From Aliivibrio salmonicida LFI1238 (GTDB taxonomy: Bacteria; Pseudomonadota; Gammaproteobacteria; Enterobacterales; Vibrionaceae), in assembly GCF_000196495.1 (NCBI RefSeq), contig NC_011312.1:992001-1056000 (forward strand): a stretch of 64,000 nt of DNA, read 5' to 3'. This document shows, piece by piece, positions 51,133 to 61,729 of the stretch (positions within the stretch are counted from its first letter, which is position 1; each line of letters opens with the position of its first letter). The position numbers and the translations under genes were made by a program. Under the pieces are notes generated by a model, which did not search any database, was not told the origin of the DNA, and saw nothing but the letters and a program-made list of their open reading frames with translations.

Positions 51133-51239
51133 GTAACGCTCCTTGTTATTCTTATAATAGGAATAAAAGAGGGAAATAATTCAGCATAAACAACAGAGCA
51201 GCTCGAAAGCTGCTCTGTAATTGGATTATCTTAACTTGA

Positions 51240-51797
51240 TTATTTAATCAATGTTGCTTTAGTTATGATAATTGGCTCAACGGGAATATCACGCATCCCA
51301 TTGGCAAGGGCTTTGGTTGGTTTTGAGGCCATTTTTTGAATAATGTCAAAACCTTGGGTTACTTTACCAAAAACAGCATAACCTGGTGGACGTTGATTTG
51401 CGTTTAAGAAATCATTGTCATTTAAGTTAATGTAAAACTGACGAGTTGCTGAATCCGGGTTATTGGTACGAGCCATTGCAACCGTAGCGGTATCATTACC
51501 TAAACCGTTATAACCTTCGTTTTTAATTGGGCCATAATTCGATTTTTTCAGCATGTCTTTATCAAAACCGCCGCCTTGAGCCATAAAGCCAGGGATCACT
51601 CGATGGAATTGCGTTCCTACGTAGCTTCCATCTTCGACATAGCGAATAAAGTTAGCGACAGAAATTGGCGCTTTCTCTGCATTGAGCTCAATAGTAAAGC
51701 TCCCTAATGTGGTATCAAATTTTACGGATTCAGCCAATGCTGATTGATTGAAGCCAAGTGCGGCAATTAAAAGAGCCACTTTTGATGTTAGTTTCAT
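51240..51797 (-). CDS. ppiA: Periplasmic peptidyl-prolyl cis-trans isomerase A (cyclophilin)
   Basis: The 185-residue cyclophilin has a cleavable signal peptide (VALLIAALGFNQSALA) followed by the cyclophilin core: FHRVIPGFMAQGGGF near 60-74 and ATRQFYINLNDNDFLN near 115. It catalyses proline isomerisation in the periplasm. It is 3 bases downstream of yajG and is probably cotranscribed with it. Confidence 0.93.
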   Translation of the reverse strand: MKLTSKVALLIAALGFNQSALAESVKFDTTLGSFTIELNAEKAPISVANFIRYVEDGSYVGTQFHRVIPGFMAQGGGFDKDMLKKSNYGPIKNEGYNGLGNDTATVAMARTNNPDSATRQFYINLNDNDFLNANQRPPGYAVFGKVTQGFDIIQKMASKPTKALANGMRDIPVEPIIITKATLIK

Positions 51798-51799
51798 GA

Positions 51800-52369
51800 T
51801 TAGAAATTACCTTTAATGTAGGTTTGAAGTTCTTCATCAACGGCAATCTTATCTAATACTGCATTGATAAGATCGTTAAGTACGCCTTCAATTGCTTCAT
51901 TATCAGCACTCATCGCGCCCGTTTTCTCAGAAACACCAGTGTAGGTTTTAACAAATTTACCTTGTGGAGTTTCAGCGGTTATTTGAAGTTTCACTTCTGT
52001 TTTCATGTCATTGCTCATTAGAGAGTGTTGAACACTGACTAATGCTTCAATGATGTCTAAACGTAAGGTGTTATCACTGTCTACGGTAATTACAAACCCT
52101 TGAGCTTTCAATTGAGTAGATAACGCATCTTCCAGCGTTACGCGTAAATTTTGCTTAGCGTGAATAGGTTGTACGTTCTGGCGTCCGTTATCAATAACAG
52201 CGACGTATTGTGCTGTTCTAAGATCGCTACTATCCAAAGTAAGCGTCGTGCCATCAACAATTTGGTGTGCACTTGAAGAAGCAACAGGTCGGATATCCAA
52301 CTGAGGATCAGAAGGAGCACTACATGCAGCTAAAAATAGAGCAGAAAGGGCAATAATGGCCTTTTTCAT
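51800..52369 (-). CDS. yajG: YajG-family lipoprotein
   Basis: The 189-residue protein has a lipoprotein signal (MKKAIIALSALFLAACSAP) with acylated Cys at 16, followed by LDIRPVASSS and a YajG-type domain. E. coli YajG (192 residues) lies next to ampG and bolA, the same setting. Its function is unknown. Confidence 0.88.
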   Translation of the reverse strand: MKKAIIALSALFLAACSAPSDPQLDIRPVASSSAHQIVDGTTLTLDSSDLRTAQYVAVIDNGRQNVQPIHAKQNLRVTLEDALSTQLKAQGFVITVDSDNTLRLDIIEALVSVQHSLMSNDMKTEVKLQITAETPQGKFVKTYTGVSEKTGAMSADNEAIEGVLNDLINAVLDKIAVDEELQTYIKGNF

Positions 52370-52382
52370 TGGGGAATCCTTT

Positions 52383-53531
52383 TTATTTTGATTTTTCAGC
52401 TTTAACGGCTTCTAAAATAACGAATTTGGAATTGCTAGCAATGGTGGTGACGTTTTCTTCACCGAACAAGCGACATAATTTATCATCATAATCAAGATGA
52501 CGGTTTCCAATAACTAATAATTTCCCTTCTTTGCATAAGATGTGCTTAGCATCACAGAACATTTGCCATGCAATATGGTCAGTAACGGCTTGGCCTTGAT
52601 GAAAAGGAGGATTACATAATACTAAGTAACTGCTGTGTTTTTTAAATCCATCCAAACAGTTATTCGCAATAAACTGAAATTGACGTTCTTTGCCTAGATT
52701 GACTTCTAAATTACGACGAGCTGATTCTACAGCCATAAAGCTTTCATCTATGCAGGTAATTCGTGCTTCTGGATTTAGTTGAGCAGCTTTAACACTCAAA
52801 ACACCATTGCCACAACCTAAGTCGATGATATGACGCAATTCTGCATCAACTGGAATATGTTCAAGCATAAAACGAGCGCCTTGATCTAAACGCTCACCTG
52901 AATACACATTAGGGTAATTTAGCAGATCGATATCTTCATTATCAACACTCCAACACACGGCTTCTGCAATGGTTAGTGGATTGGTTGCATTTGCATTTGA
53001 GAAAACTAGGCGGTGTTTTTTCCAAGCTAATGATGTCTTGGTTTCCCCTAAATAGTCTTCAAAAACTTCAAGTGTTGAGCTGTGTATTTCTTTCGCTTTA
53101 TTTACGGCAATAATTGGGCATTCAGCCGTCATTGATTGGCGAAGCTGTTGAAGTTGCCAAGCGAGCATTCGATTGTTTTTTGGGATTTGCATTATCACAA
53201 GGTCGAAACCTTCAGGCATTTCCTCCGTTGAAGAGATCAACTGTACGCGGTTACATTGATTACGTTGTAGGTTTTTTAATGTACCTCGTTGAGAAACAAA
53301 CGAATCGGTCATCATGGTGACATTGTGCTTTTCAGAGAACCAGCAAGATAAAGCACCAAAATTATCATTTAAGATAAGGATGTTTTTATTGTCTTCTAGG
53401 TTTAGCTCTTCTTCTACATGCTTAATGATGAACTCATCACCGGCATCCCATGCTTGTAATAATTCTTGAGCACGTTTTGGGTAACGCTGTAGATTGAGAG
53501 TACGATCAAACAAACATAATTCAGTTTTCAT
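52383..53531 (-). CDS. rlmG: 23S rRNA (guanine(1835)-N2)-methyltransferase RlmG
   Basis: The 382-residue protein has a degenerate N-terminal methyltransferase-like domain and a C-terminal active one. SAM-binding motif I, IIDLGCGNGVLSVKAA, is near 238, and the guanine-N2 catalytic motif NPPFHQG is near 305. HLDYDDKLCRLFG and SKFVILEAVK at the end match RlmG (E. coli YgjO, 378 residues). The ATG at 53531 gives MKTELCLFDRTLNLQRYP; the 39 residues upstream (to 53648) are hydrophobic and non-homologous. It is divergent from bolA. Confidence 0.92.
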   Translation of the reverse strand: MKTELCLFDRTLNLQRYPKRAQELLQAWDAGDEFIIKHVEEELNLEDNKNILILNDNFGALSCWFSEKHNVTMMTDSFVSQRGTLKNLQRNQCNRVQLISSTEEMPEGFDLVIMQIPKNNRMLAWQLQQLRQSMTAECPIIAVNKAKEIHSSTLEVFEDYLGETKTSLAWKKHRLVFSNANATNPLTIAEAVCWSVDNEDIDLLNYPNVYSGERLDQGARFMLEHIPVDAELRHIIDLGCGNGVLSVKAAQLNPEARITCIDESFMAVESARRNLEVNLGKERQFQFIANNCLDGFKKHSSYLVLCNPPFHQGQAVTDHIAWQMFCDAKHILCKEGKLLVIGNRHLDYDDKLCRLFGEENVTTIASNSKFVILEAVKAEKSK

Positions 53532-53624
53532 ATATAGGATCTTCAAATAAGGAACGCTTCTGGCTATTGTCGCAAATGGTGTATAAAGTGGAAATAGAAG
53601 AATTGAAATAAAGAAGGGATTTAT

Positions 53625-53939
53625 ATGATTCAGCAACAAATAGAGCAAAAATTACACTCAGAGCTGTCTTCATCATACTTAAAAGTATTGAATGAGAGTT
53701 ATATGCACAATGTACCAGAAGGATCTGAGAGCCATTTTAAAGTCATAGTGGTTAGTGATCAGTTTAATGATAAGCGCTTATTAGCTCGTCATCGAATGAT
53801 TAATGCAATATTAGCGGATGAATTGGCGAACCATATTCATGCACTAGCCATTCATACTTACACGGAATCAGAATGGCAGGCGTTGGATTCTGAATTGGTT
53901 CCGAGCTCACCTAATTGTATGGGTGGATCAAAAAGTTAA
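53625..53939 (+). CDS. bolA: BolA family protein
   Basis: The 104-residue protein (E. coli BolA 105) contains the BolA core [14 protein letters not shown], the signature [13 protein letters not shown] and a C-terminal [12 protein letters not shown]. BolA partners monothiol glutaredoxins in iron handling and also acts as a morphogene and transcriptional regulator at entry to stationary phase. AAGGG precedes the ATG. Confidence 0.95.
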   Translation: MIQQQIEQKLHSELSSSYLKVLNESYMHNVPEGSESHFKVIVVSDQFNDKRLLARHRMINAILADELANHIHALAIHTYTESEWQALDSELVPSSPNCMGGSKS

Positions 53940-54335
53940 TGATGAAACAAGATTGTTTATTCCTTAACATTAAGCAAACAATGGTTACTTTTTCTTGTTG
54001 ATTTTTTACGTGTTACCCATGTCATTGCCACTAAGGTGGTATTTTTGATTTTTGAGCAATAATTGTGCACTGGATCTAAAATGCGTAAAGCATTTCAATG
54101 ATTTCTAACAATGAAGAGCAAAAAATTGTGGGAATCTGGCTATTGAGCGTGGCATGCACACTATAAAAAATGCTAGAATCTTCCGCCTTAAAATAGCTTT
54201 TTTCGTCTTTATGTAAAAAGCATATTACTAGATTGTTATTGTGTTGATAGTTTTAATTATTAACACTGAACATGAATTAGTAATGTCGTGTCTTATATAG
54301 AATCCTTTTTCCCAATTAAATTAGTGCAAGTGCGT
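53940..54335. other. Intergenic region upstream of the nqr operon
   Basis: This 396-bp region contains no credible gene. It should hold the nqr promoter and a long leader, since nqrA starts at 54336. It contains AT-rich stretches and a TATAAAAAATGCTAGAATC segment (near 54162-54180) that may include a -10 element, but I cannot assign the start site. Confidence 0.4.
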
Positions 54336-55676
54336 ATGATTACAATAAAAAAGGGTTTGGATCTTCCTATAGCAGGAGTTCCAACTCAGGTGATTAATGA
54401 TGGTAATTCCATCACTAAAGTCGCCTTGCTTGGCGAAGAGTATGTTGGTATGCGTCCTACGATGCATGCTCGCGTTGAAGATGTAGTTAAAAAAGGTCAG
54501 ATTCTTTTTGCTGATAAAAAGAATCCTGGTGTTATTTTTACATCTCCAGTAAGTGGTAAAGTTGTTGAAATTAACCGTGGTGCTAAACGTGTACTTCAAT
54601 CTGTAGTAATTGCAGTTGAAGGCGAAGAGCAGGTTACTTTTAATAGCTATGCAGCAAATCAGTTGGCTTCTCTTGATCGTGATGCGATCAAGCAACAGCT
54701 TATTGATTCTGGTGCATGGACTGCATTACGTACTCGTCCGTTCAGCAAGGTTCCAGCGATCGATTCTGAAACAAAGGCTATCTTTGTAACTGCTATGGAT
54801 ACTAATCCTTTAGCAGCTGATGCAGAAGTGATCATCAACCAACAAGAAGACGCTTTTGTTGCAGGCCTAGATTTATTATCTGTGTTAACAGGTGAGAAGG
54901 TTTATGTATGTAAGAAAGGTGGGAGTTTACCTCGCTCTTCTCAAGGCAATGTTGAAGAACATGTATTTGATGGCCCTCATCCAGCAGGGTTAGCGGGTAC
55001 TCACATGCATTATTTGTATCCTGTGGATCTAAATAATGTGGCGTGGAGCATTGGCTACCAAGACGTTATTGCTTTTGGTCAATTATTCTTAACGGGTGAA
55101 ATCTACTCTGACAGAATCGTATCTTTAGCTGGACCTGCCGTAAATAATCCTCGTTTAGTTCGTACTATTACTGGTGCTAGCTTACTTGAATTAACTGACA
55201 GCGAAGTAATGCCTGGTGAAGTACGAATCATTTCTGGTTCTGTATTAAATGGTACTCAAGCGTCTGGCCCTCATGCCTACCTTGGTCCTTACCATCAGCA
55301 AGTATGTGTTCTTCGTGAAGGTCGTGAGAAAGAGTTTTTAGGCTGGGCTGTCCCTGGTAAAAACAAATTCTCTGTTACTCGTTCATTCCTAAGCCATGTA
55401 TTCTCAGGTCAATTGTTTAACATGACAACAACTACCAATGGTAGTGATCGTGCAATGGTGCCAATTGGTAGTTACGAACGTGTAATGCCTTTAGACATGG
55501 AACCTACCATGTTATTGCGTGACCTTTGTGCTGGTGATGTTGACAGTGCTGCACGTTTAGGTGCATTAGAATTAGATGAAGATGATCTAGGTCTATGTAC
55601 GTATGTGTGCCCTGGTAAATATGAGTATGGTCCAATGCTTCGTGAGATTTTGGATACCATCGAGAAGGAAGGGTAA
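54336..55676 (+). CDS. nqrA: Na+-translocating NADH:quinone reductase subunit A
   Basis: The 446-residue NqrA begins [16 protein letters not shown] and ends with [19 protein letters not shown], both typical. It is a peripheral cytoplasmic subunit of the six-subunit Na+-NQR pump. The ATG at 54336 matches family length; the frame from 54288 adds 16 non-homologous residues. It is 3 bases upstream of nqrB and heads the operon. Confidence 0.97.
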   Translation: MITIKKGLDLPIAGVPTQVINDGNSITKVALLGEEYVGMRPTMHARVEDVVKKGQILFADKKNPGVIFTSPVSGKVVEINRGAKRVLQSVVIAVEGEEQVTFNSYAANQLASLDRDAIKQQLIDSGAWTALRTRPFSKVPAIDSETKAIFVTAMDTNPLAADAEVIINQQEDAFVAGLDLLSVLTGEKVYVCKKGGSLPRSSQGNVEEHVFDGPHPAGLAGTHMHYLYPVDLNNVAWSIGYQDVIAFGQLFLTGEIYSDRIVSLAGPAVNNPRLVRTITGASLLELTDSEVMPGEVRIISGSVLNGTQASGPHAYLGPYHQQVCVLREGREKEFLGWAVPGKNKFSVTRSFLSHVFSGQLFNMTTTTNGSDRAMVPIGSYERVMPLDMEPTMLLRDLCAGDVDSAARLGALELDEDDLGLCTYVCPGKYEYGPMLREILDTIEKEG

Positions 55677-55679
55677 TCA

Positions 55680-56924
55680 ATGAGCCTGTTAAAGATTATT
55701 GAAAAAATTGAACCTCATTTTGAACCTGGCGGTAAATATGAGAAGTGGTTTGCGCTTTATGAAGCGGCTGCAACTCTGTTTTATACGCCTGGTTTAGTTA
55801 CCAAAGGTGGTTCACATGTACGTGATAGCGTTGATTTAAAACGTATCATGATCATGGTTTGGTTTGCTGTATTCCCTGCAACATTTTGGGGTATGTACAA
55901 CTCAGGTCATCAAGCGATTGTTGCTCTTGAGCACATGTACTCTGGCGCTGAATTAGCAGCTGTCGTTTCTGGTGACTGGCACTACTGGTTTACCGAAATG
56001 CTTGGCGGCACTATAAGTGCTGATGCAGGTTGGGGCAGTAGCATGCTACTGGGTGCAACTTACTTCTTACCAATATATGCCGTTGTGTTTATTGTTGGTG
56101 GCTTCTGGGAAGTGTTGTTCTGTATGGTGCGTAAGCATGAAGTAAACGAAGGTTTCTTTGTTACTTCGATTCTTTTCGCATTGATCGTTCCACCAACTCT
56201 TCCACTATGGCAAGCAGCGTTAGGTATTACCTTTGGTGTTGTTGTAGCAAAAGAAATTTTTGGTGGTACTGGTCGTAACTTCCTAAACCCAGCGCTTGCG
56301 GGTCGTGCATTCTTATTCTTTGCATACCCAGCTCAAATTTCAGGTGATACAGTTTGGACTGCTGCTGATGGCTTCTCTGGTGCTACAGCACTTAGCCAAT
56401 GGGCACAAGGCGGTCAAGGTGGCTTAGTTAATACAGTCACTGGTAACACTATCTCTTGGATGGACGCATTCATTGGTAATATCCCAGGTTCAATTGGTGA
56501 GGTTTCAACACTTGCTCTGATCCTTGGTGGCCTAATGATCGTTTACATGCGTATTGCATCTTGGCGTATTATTGCGGGTGTTATGATTGGTATGGTTGCA
56601 GTCTCTACACTGTTTAATCTTATCGGCTCTGATACAAACGCAATGTTTAGCATGCCTTGGCACTGGCACCTAGTTCTTGGTGGTTTTGCGTTTGGTATGA
56701 TCTTTATGGCAACAGACCCTGTATCGGCTTCATTTACCAGTAAAGGTAAGTGGTGGTACGGTATTTTAATTGGTGGTATGGCTGTAATGATCCGTGTAGT
56801 TAACCCTGCGTACCCAGAAGGTATGATGTTAGCTATTCTGTTTGCAAACTTATTTGCTCCACTGTTTGATAACCTTGTTGTTGAAGGTAACGTGAAACGG
56901 AGACTAAAACGCTATGGCAAGTAA
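55680..56924 (+). CDS. nqrB: Na+-NQR subunit B
   Basis: This 414-residue integral membrane subunit carries a covalent FMN on the threonine of SGAT at residues 233-236 (Thr236, the same number as in V. cholerae). Other features are [20 protein letters not shown] before it and a multi-helix C-terminal half with [18 protein letters not shown]. It forms part of the Na+ pathway. It overlaps nqrC by 11 bases. Confidence 0.97.
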   Translation: MSLLKIIEKIEPHFEPGGKYEKWFALYEAAATLFYTPGLVTKGGSHVRDSVDLKRIMIMVWFAVFPATFWGMYNSGHQAIVALEHMYSGAELAAVVSGDWHYWFTEMLGGTISADAGWGSSMLLGATYFLPIYAVVFIVGGFWEVLFCMVRKHEVNEGFFVTSILFALIVPPTLPLWQAALGITFGVVVAKEIFGGTGRNFLNPALAGRAFLFFAYPAQISGDTVWTAADGFSGATALSQWAQGGQGGLVNTVTGNTISWMDAFIGNIPGSIGEVSTLALILGGLMIVYMRIASWRIIAGVMIGMVAVSTLFNLIGSDTNAMFSMPWHWHLVLGGFAFGMIFMATDPVSASFTSKGKWWYGILIGGMAVMIRVVNPAYPEGMMLAILFANLFAPLFDNLVVEGNVKRRLKRYGK

Positions 56925-57684
56925 TAACGATAGCATTAAAAAGACACTGCTAGTTGTTGTCGGCTTGAGTTTAGTGTGCTCACTTGTCGTATCAATGGCG
57001 GCTTCTTTATTAAAAGATAAGCAACAATATAATGCGGTTCTTGATAAGCAAAAAAATATTGTTGCTGTTGCTAGCTTAAATGACAAAGGCACAGATATTC
57101 CTGCGATATACCAAGAATATATTGAGCCTCGTTTAGTTGATTTTTCAACAGGTGAATTCGTTGAAGGCAATGCAGCAAGTTTTAACCAACGTGCTTCTGC
57201 TAAAGATTCAGCAACATCAATTAAGCTTACGCCTGAACAAGATAAAGCGAAAATCATTCGTCGTTCTAATATTGGGTTAGTTTACCTAGTAAAAGAAGAC
57301 AATGAGCTTACTCGTATTATTTTACCTATTCATGGGTCTGGTCTTTGGTCGATGATGTACGCGTTTTTAGCGATTGAGACTGATGGTAATACTATTGCTG
57401 GTATTACATATTACGATCAAGCTGAAACCCCAGGACTTGGTGGCGAAGTAGAAAATCCACAATGGCGCGCACAATTCATCGGAAAGAAACTGTTTAACGC
57501 TGATGGCACTCTTGCTATTAAAGTCGTTAAAGGTGGCGCTCCTGCTGATTCTGTATCAGGCGTAGATGGATTATCTGGCGCAACATTAACAAGTAACGGT
57601 GTTCAGCATACGTTTGATTTTTGGCTTGGCGATATGGGTTTCGGTCCTTTCCTTGCTAAAGTGAAAGCAGGAGACCTTAACTAA
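56914..57684 (+). CDS. nqrC: Na+-NQR subunit C
   Basis: This 256-residue subunit has one N-terminal membrane helix ([19 protein letters not shown]) and a periplasmic FMN-binding domain with the flavinylation motif SGAT at 221-224 (in [12 protein letters not shown]), the target of the nearby apbE product. The alternative in-frame start would not change the domain. It overlaps nqrD by one base. Confidence 0.96.
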   Translation: MASNNDSIKKTLLVVVGLSLVCSLVVSMAASLLKDKQQYNAVLDKQKNIVAVASLNDKGTDIPAIYQEYIEPRLVDFSTGEFVEGNAASFNQRASAKDSATSIKLTPEQDKAKIIRRSNIGLVYLVKEDNELTRIILPIHGSGLWSMMYAFLAIETDGNTIAGITYYDQAETPGLGGEVENPQWRAQFIGKKLFNADGTLAIKVVKGGAPADSVSGVDGLSGATLTSNGVQHTFDFWLGDMGFGPFLAKVKAGDLN

Positions 57685-58313
57685 TGAATACTAAAGATCT
57701 TAAAAAGAATATTTTAGCGCCAGTATTGGATAACAACCCAATCGCGTTGCAAGTTCTTGGTGTATGTTCTGCGCTTGCAGTAACAACGAAATTAGAAACA
57801 GCATTTGTTATGACTATTGCAGTAATGTTTGTTACTGCATTCTCTAACTTTTTTGTTTCATTAATTCGTAATCATATACCTAGTAGTGTGCGTATTATTG
57901 TTCAAATGGCAATCATCGCATCATTAGTAATTGTTGTTGACCAAATCTTAAGAGCTTATCTTTACGATATTTCTAAGCAACTGTCTGTTTTTGTCGGTCT
58001 GATTATTACAAACTGTATTGTAATGGGACGTGCTGAAGCTTTTGCTATGAAATCTAAGCCGTTACCATCTTTTATTGATGGTATTGGCAATGGTTTAGGC
58101 TATGGTTTTGTTCTTATCACTGTTGCATTTTTCCGTGAGCTATTAGGTTCTGGTAAATTGTTTGGTGTTGAAGTTCTTCCGTTAGTTTCTAATGGCGGTT
58201 GGTATCAACCAAATGGCTTAATGTTACTAGCACCATCAGCATTCTTCTTAATTGGTTTTATGATTTGGGCTATCCGTATCTTTAAGCCTGAACAAGTAGA
58301 AGCGAAGGAGTAA
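57684..58313 (+). CDS. nqrD: Na+-NQR subunit D
   Basis: This 209-residue six-helix membrane subunit of the NqrDE/RnfAE family includes [39 protein letters not shown] and [16 protein letters not shown], with the cysteine (NCI) that helps coordinate the membrane-embedded iron-sulfur site. It lies 7 bases upstream of nqrE. Confidence 0.96.
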   Translation: MNTKDLKKNILAPVLDNNPIALQVLGVCSALAVTTKLETAFVMTIAVMFVTAFSNFFVSLIRNHIPSSVRIIVQMAIIASLVIVVDQILRAYLYDISKQLSVFVGLIITNCIVMGRAEAFAMKSKPLPSFIDGIGNGLGYGFVLITVAFFRELLGSGKLFGVEVLPLVSNGGWYQPNGLMLLAPSAFFLIGFMIWAIRIFKPEQVEAKE

Positions 58314-58320
58314 GGTCGAA

Positions 58321-58917
58321 ATGGAACATTATATTAGTTTGCTTGTAAAATCGATCTTCATCGAGAACATGGCACTTTCATTTTTCTTAGGTATGTGTAC
58401 GTTTCTTGCCGTATCTAAAAAAGTAAAGACGTCATTTGGTCTTGGTGTTGCAGTAGTTGTTGTACTGACTCTTGCTGTGCCTTTAAATAACTTGGTTTAT
58501 ACCTACTTATTAAAAGATGGCGCGCTAGTAGAAGGTGTGGATTTAAGTTTCCTTAACTTCATAACTTTCATCGGTGTTATTGCCGCTCTTGTACAAATCT
58601 TAGAAATGGTTTTAGACCGTTTCTTCCCACCTTTGTACAATGCATTAGGTATCTTCCTTCCGTTAATCACAGTTAACTGTGCAATTTTCGGTGGTGTATC
58701 TTTCATGGTACAACGTGACTATAACTTCACTGAATCGATCGTATACGGATTTGGTTCTGGTGTTGGTTGGATGTTAGCTATCGTGGCACTTGCGGGTATT
58801 CGTGAGAAAATGAAATATTCAGATGTACCTCCAGGTCTTCGTGGCCTAGGTATTACTTTCATTACAGTAGGTTTGATGGCGTTAGGCTTTATGTCTTTCT
58901 CTGGTGTTCAACTGTAG
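58321..58917 (+). CDS. nqrE: Na+-NQR subunit E
   Basis: This 198-residue six-helix protein is paralogous to NqrD. It begins [20 protein letters not shown] and has a conserved [14 protein letters not shown] near 21-34 and [15 protein letters not shown] near 114, with cysteines at the membrane-centre iron-sulfur site. It forms the transmembrane core with NqrD. Confidence 0.96.
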   Translation: MEHYISLLVKSIFIENMALSFFLGMCTFLAVSKKVKTSFGLGVAVVVVLTLAVPLNNLVYTYLLKDGALVEGVDLSFLNFITFIGVIAALVQILEMVLDRFFPPLYNALGIFLPLITVNCAIFGGVSFMVQRDYNFTESIVYGFGSGVGWMLAIVALAGIREKMKYSDVPPGLRGLGITFITVGLMALGFMSFSGVQL

Positions 58918-58946
58918 GGTAAGCACCCAATTATAAGGAATAAAAA

Positions 58947-60173
58947 ATGCAAAGCATTATTCTTGGTGTAGCGATGTTTACCATTATTGTATTAATTTTA
59001 GTATTAGTGATTTTATTCGCTAAATCTAAATTAGTACCTGCAGGTGACATTACTATCTCTGTAAACGGCGATCCTGAAAAAGCGATCATTACACAACCAG
59101 GTAGCAAGCTACTTAGTGCTCTTGGTAGCGCTGGTATCTTTGTATCATCTGCGTGTGGTGGCGGTGGTTCTTGTGGTCAGTGTCGTGTAAAAGTGAAGTC
59201 TGGTGGTGGTGATATTCTACCAACAGAGCTTGATCATATTTCTAAAGGTGAGGCTCGTGAAGGCGAGCGTCTAGCATGTCAAGTTGCAATGAAAACTGAC
59301 ATGGAAATTGAACTTCCAGAAGAAATCTTTGGTGTTAAAAAGTGGGAATGTACTGTTACTTCGAATGACAACGAAGCCACTTTTATCAAAGAATTGGTTC
59401 TTGCTATCCCTGATGGCGAAGAAGTTCCGTTCCGTGCTGGTGGTTACATTCAAATTGAAGCTGAACCACATCATATTAAATACGCTGATTATGATATTCC
59501 TGAAGAATATCGTGGTGATTGGGATAAATTTAATTTATTCCGTTACGAGTCAATCGTTAAAGAGCATTCGATCCGTGCTTACTCTATGGCTTCATACCCA
59601 GAAGAGAAAGGCATTATCAAGCTTAATGTACGTATTGCTACTCCGCCACCAAATAATCCAAACGTAGCGCCTGGTATCATGTCATCTTATATCTGGTCTT
59701 TAAAAGAAGGCGACAAATGTACTATTTCTGGTCCATTTGGTGAATTCTTTGCAAAAGACACTGATAATGAAATGGTATTTATCGGTGGTGGTGCTGGTAT
59801 GGCGCCAATGCGTTCTCATATCTTTGACCAACTTCTACGCCTTAAATCAACGCGTAAAATGTCTTACTGGTATGGTGCGCGTTCTAAACGTGAAATGTTC
59901 TACGTTGAAGATTTTGATGGCCTAGCGGCTAACAATGATAACTTCGTATGGCATTGTGCTTTATCTGATCCTATGCCAGAAGATAACTGGGATGGTTACA
60001 CAGGTTTCATTCACAACGTACTTTATGAAAACTACTTGAAAGATCATGAAGCACCAGAAGATTGTGAGTATTACATGTGTGGTCCACCAATGATGAATGC
60101 TGCTGTTATCAGTATGCTGAAAGATCTTGGTGTTGAAGATGAAAACATCTTACTAGATGACTTCGGTGGTTAA
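58947..60173 (+). CDS. nqrF: Na+-NQR subunit F (NADH-oxidising)
   Basis: This 408-residue subunit has an N-terminal membrane helix, a 2Fe-2S ferredoxin domain with Cys70, Cys76, Cys79 ([15 protein letters not shown]) and Cys111, and an FAD/NADH-binding reductase domain ([11 protein letters not shown] near 210, [12 protein letters not shown] near 275, [12 protein letters not shown] near 376). It takes hydride from NADH to start electron flow. AAGGAAT precedes the start. A terminator follows. Confidence 0.98.
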   Translation: MQSIILGVAMFTIIVLILVLVILFAKSKLVPAGDITISVNGDPEKAIITQPGSKLLSALGSAGIFVSSACGGGGSCGQCRVKVKSGGGDILPTELDHISKGEAREGERLACQVAMKTDMEIELPEEIFGVKKWECTVTSNDNEATFIKELVLAIPDGEEVPFRAGGYIQIEAEPHHIKYADYDIPEEYRGDWDKFNLFRYESIVKEHSIRAYSMASYPEEKGIIKLNVRIATPPPNNPNVAPGIMSSYIWSLKEGDKCTISGPFGEFFAKDTDNEMVFIGGGAGMAPMRSHIFDQLLRLKSTRKMSYWYGARSKREMFYVEDFDGLAANNDNFVWHCALSDPMPEDNWDGYTGFIHNVLYENYLKDHEAPEDCEYYMCGPPMMNAAVISMLKDLGVEDENILLDDFGG

Positions 60174-60194
60174 TCTCTCGAAGTGAAAAATATT

Positions 60195-60225
60195 GGCTGG
60201 CTCATCAATTGAGTCAGCCTTTTTT
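60195..60225 (+). terminator. Terminator or attenuator between nqrF and apbE
   Basis: The stem GGCTGGCTC / GAGTCAGCC (one G-T pair) with a 7-base loop is followed by six T. It would lower transcription of apbE-nqrM relative to nqrA-F, as fits catalytic maturation factors. Confidence 0.8.
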
Positions 60226-60338
60226 CGTATTAGTGCACTACATTTAACCAGACAAAGTACAGGGTTATAGGTTTTTTGGAATGTATATTCCTGTGTATTG
60301 TTTTGTTATTTAAATTTATGTTAATTAAGGAGTTGGCA

Positions 60339-61376
60339 GTGATTGTCAGTGTTACTCATTTAGTGAATAGAACCAAACTGATTTTGTTATCTTGTTTTGC
60401 TTTACTACTACTTACCGGTTGTGGTGAACAACAACGTGAACAAGTGTATTTAAATGGTCCAACGATGGGGACAAGCTATAATATTAAATTTATTAATAAA
60501 GATGGCTTACCAAAGCAAGATGTTATTCATGCAGAGATAGATAAACGACTAGAGTTAGTAAATGACCAAATGTCGACGTACCGTAAAGACTCAGAACTGA
60601 GTCAATTTAATCAGAGTACAGCATTAACGCCATTTACGGTTTCTAAAGATACAGCCACAGTGATTAGTGAAGCGATTCGCTTAAATAAAGTCACTTTGGG
60701 TGCATTAGATATCACGGTTGGTCCTTTAGTTAATATATGGGGTTTTGGTCCAGAAGCTCGTCCTGAGGTTGTTCCTACTGAAGATGAATTGAATGCTCGT
60801 CGTGCTATTGTCGGTATTCAGCATTTAAGTGCGACAGAAACAACCGTTACAAAAGATATCCCTAACCTTTATGTTGATTTATCAACAATAGCAAAAGGCT
60901 GGGGAGTTGACGTTGTTGCTAATTATTTAGAAGGATTAGGCATTACTGACTATATGGTCGAAGTCGGTGGTGAAATGCGAGTTAAAGGGAATAATAAAGA
61001 GAATGTTGCTTGGCGTATCGCGATAGAAAAGCCAACGGTTGATGAACGTTCTATTCAAGAAATAATAGAACCAGGGCATCATGCGGTTGCAACGTCTGGT
61101 GATTACCGTATTTACTTTGAAAAAGAAGGTGTACGTTACTCTCATATTATTAATCCTATTACAGGGAACCCAATAGCAAATAAAGTTGTCTCAGTTACAG
61201 TACTTGATAAATCATCAATGACTGCTGATGGACTTGCTACAGGGTTAATGGTGTTAGGTGAAGAGCAAGGCATGGCCGTTGCGAATAAACATAACATTCC
61301 TGTTTTCATGATTGTGAAAACTAAAAATGGCTTTAAAGAACTCTCTTCTGAAGCCTTTAAGCCTTTTTTGAAATAA
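60339..61376 (+). CDS. apbE: FAD:protein FMN transferase ApbE
   Basis: The 345-residue lipoprotein transfers FMN from FAD to the threonine of NqrB and NqrC. The signal LSCFALLLLTGCG places the acylated Cys near residue 29. Family motifs are GPTMGTSYNIKF near 42-53, ELSQFNQST, WGFGPEARPEV and DLSTIAKGWGVDVVA, and the late SMTADGLATGLMVLG. I chose GTG at 60339, which has AAGGAG at 6-base spacing, over 60276. It is 11 bases upstream of nqrM. Confidence 0.94.
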   Translation: MIVSVTHLVNRTKLILLSCFALLLLTGCGEQQREQVYLNGPTMGTSYNIKFINKDGLPKQDVIHAEIDKRLELVNDQMSTYRKDSELSQFNQSTALTPFTVSKDTATVISEAIRLNKVTLGALDITVGPLVNIWGFGPEARPEVVPTEDELNARRAIVGIQHLSATETTVTKDIPNLYVDLSTIAKGWGVDVVANYLEGLGITDYMVEVGGEMRVKGNNKENVAWRIAIEKPTVDERSIQEIIEPGHHAVATSGDYRIYFEKEGVRYSHIINPITGNPIANKVVSVTVLDKSSMTADGLATGLMVLGEEQGMAVANKHNIPVFMIVKTKNGFKELSSEAFKPFLK

Positions 61377-61387
61377 GTGAGTAGATA

Positions 61388-61621
61388 ATGAATACTTTTC
61401 TAATTACGTTTGGTGTTTTTCTTACTGTTATTGGTGCAATGGCTATTGGTTATATTGTACAACGTAAAGTAGTGAAAGGCAGTTGTGGTGGCCTTGGTTC
61501 TGTTGGGATAGATAAAGTGTGTAACTGTCCAGAACCTTGTGATGCACGAAAAAAACGTGAAGCTAAAGAAATCATTCGAGCTGAAAAACTAGCTGCATGG
61601 GAAAAAGATCGCATCGCGTAA
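61388..61621 (+). CDS. nqrM: Na+-NQR maturation protein NqrM
   Basis: This 77-residue membrane protein (DUF539) has one N-terminal helix and a cysteine cluster (GSCGGLGS, then VCNCPEPCDARKKREA). NqrM is required to insert the iron-sulfur centre of NqrD/E in vibrios. It follows apbE in the same unit and precedes a strong terminator. Confidence 0.93.
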   Translation: MNTFLITFGVFLTVIGAMAIGYIVQRKVVKGSCGGLGSVGIDKVCNCPEPCDARKKREAKEIIRAEKLAAWEKDRIA

Positions 61622-61644
61622 GTTTTTTACTCTATAACTATCTT

Positions 61645-61676
61645 AAAACAGCATCTTTATAGATGCTGTTTTTTAT
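61645..61676 (+). terminator. Rho-independent terminator of the nqr-apbE-nqrM unit
   Basis: The 12-bp stem AAAACAGCATCT / AGATGCTGTTTT with a TTAT loop is followed by T-rich sequence. Confidence 0.9.
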
Positions 61677-61708
61677 TGTAAAAAAATCATTTCATCGCTA
61701 TTATTTAA

Positions 61709-61724
61709 CTGTGTATTTATACAG
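61709..61724 (+). promoter_or_regulatory. LexA (SOS) box upstream of dinB
   Basis: The 16-mer CTGTGTATTTATACAG fits the consensus CTGT-N8-ACAG and extends as an imperfect palindrome AACTGTGTATTTATACAGTT. It ends 5 bases before the dinB GTG at 61730, consistent with SOS repression of dinB. Confidence 0.9.
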
Positions 61725-61729
61725 TTGAT

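Noticed and set aside
51194..51217. Hairpin CAGAGCAGCT ... AGCTGCTCTG after ppiA
   Set aside because: A strong stem, but only a weak T-rich tail on the minus strand; not reported as a separate terminator.
54321..54695. 124-codon minus-strand frame over the nqrA start
   Set aside because: nqrA is conserved over this region; the antisense peptide has no homology features or RBS.
58503..59667. Frames overlapping nqrE and nqrF in other phases
   Set aside because: Lysine- or leucine-rich shadow translations of strongly conserved genes.
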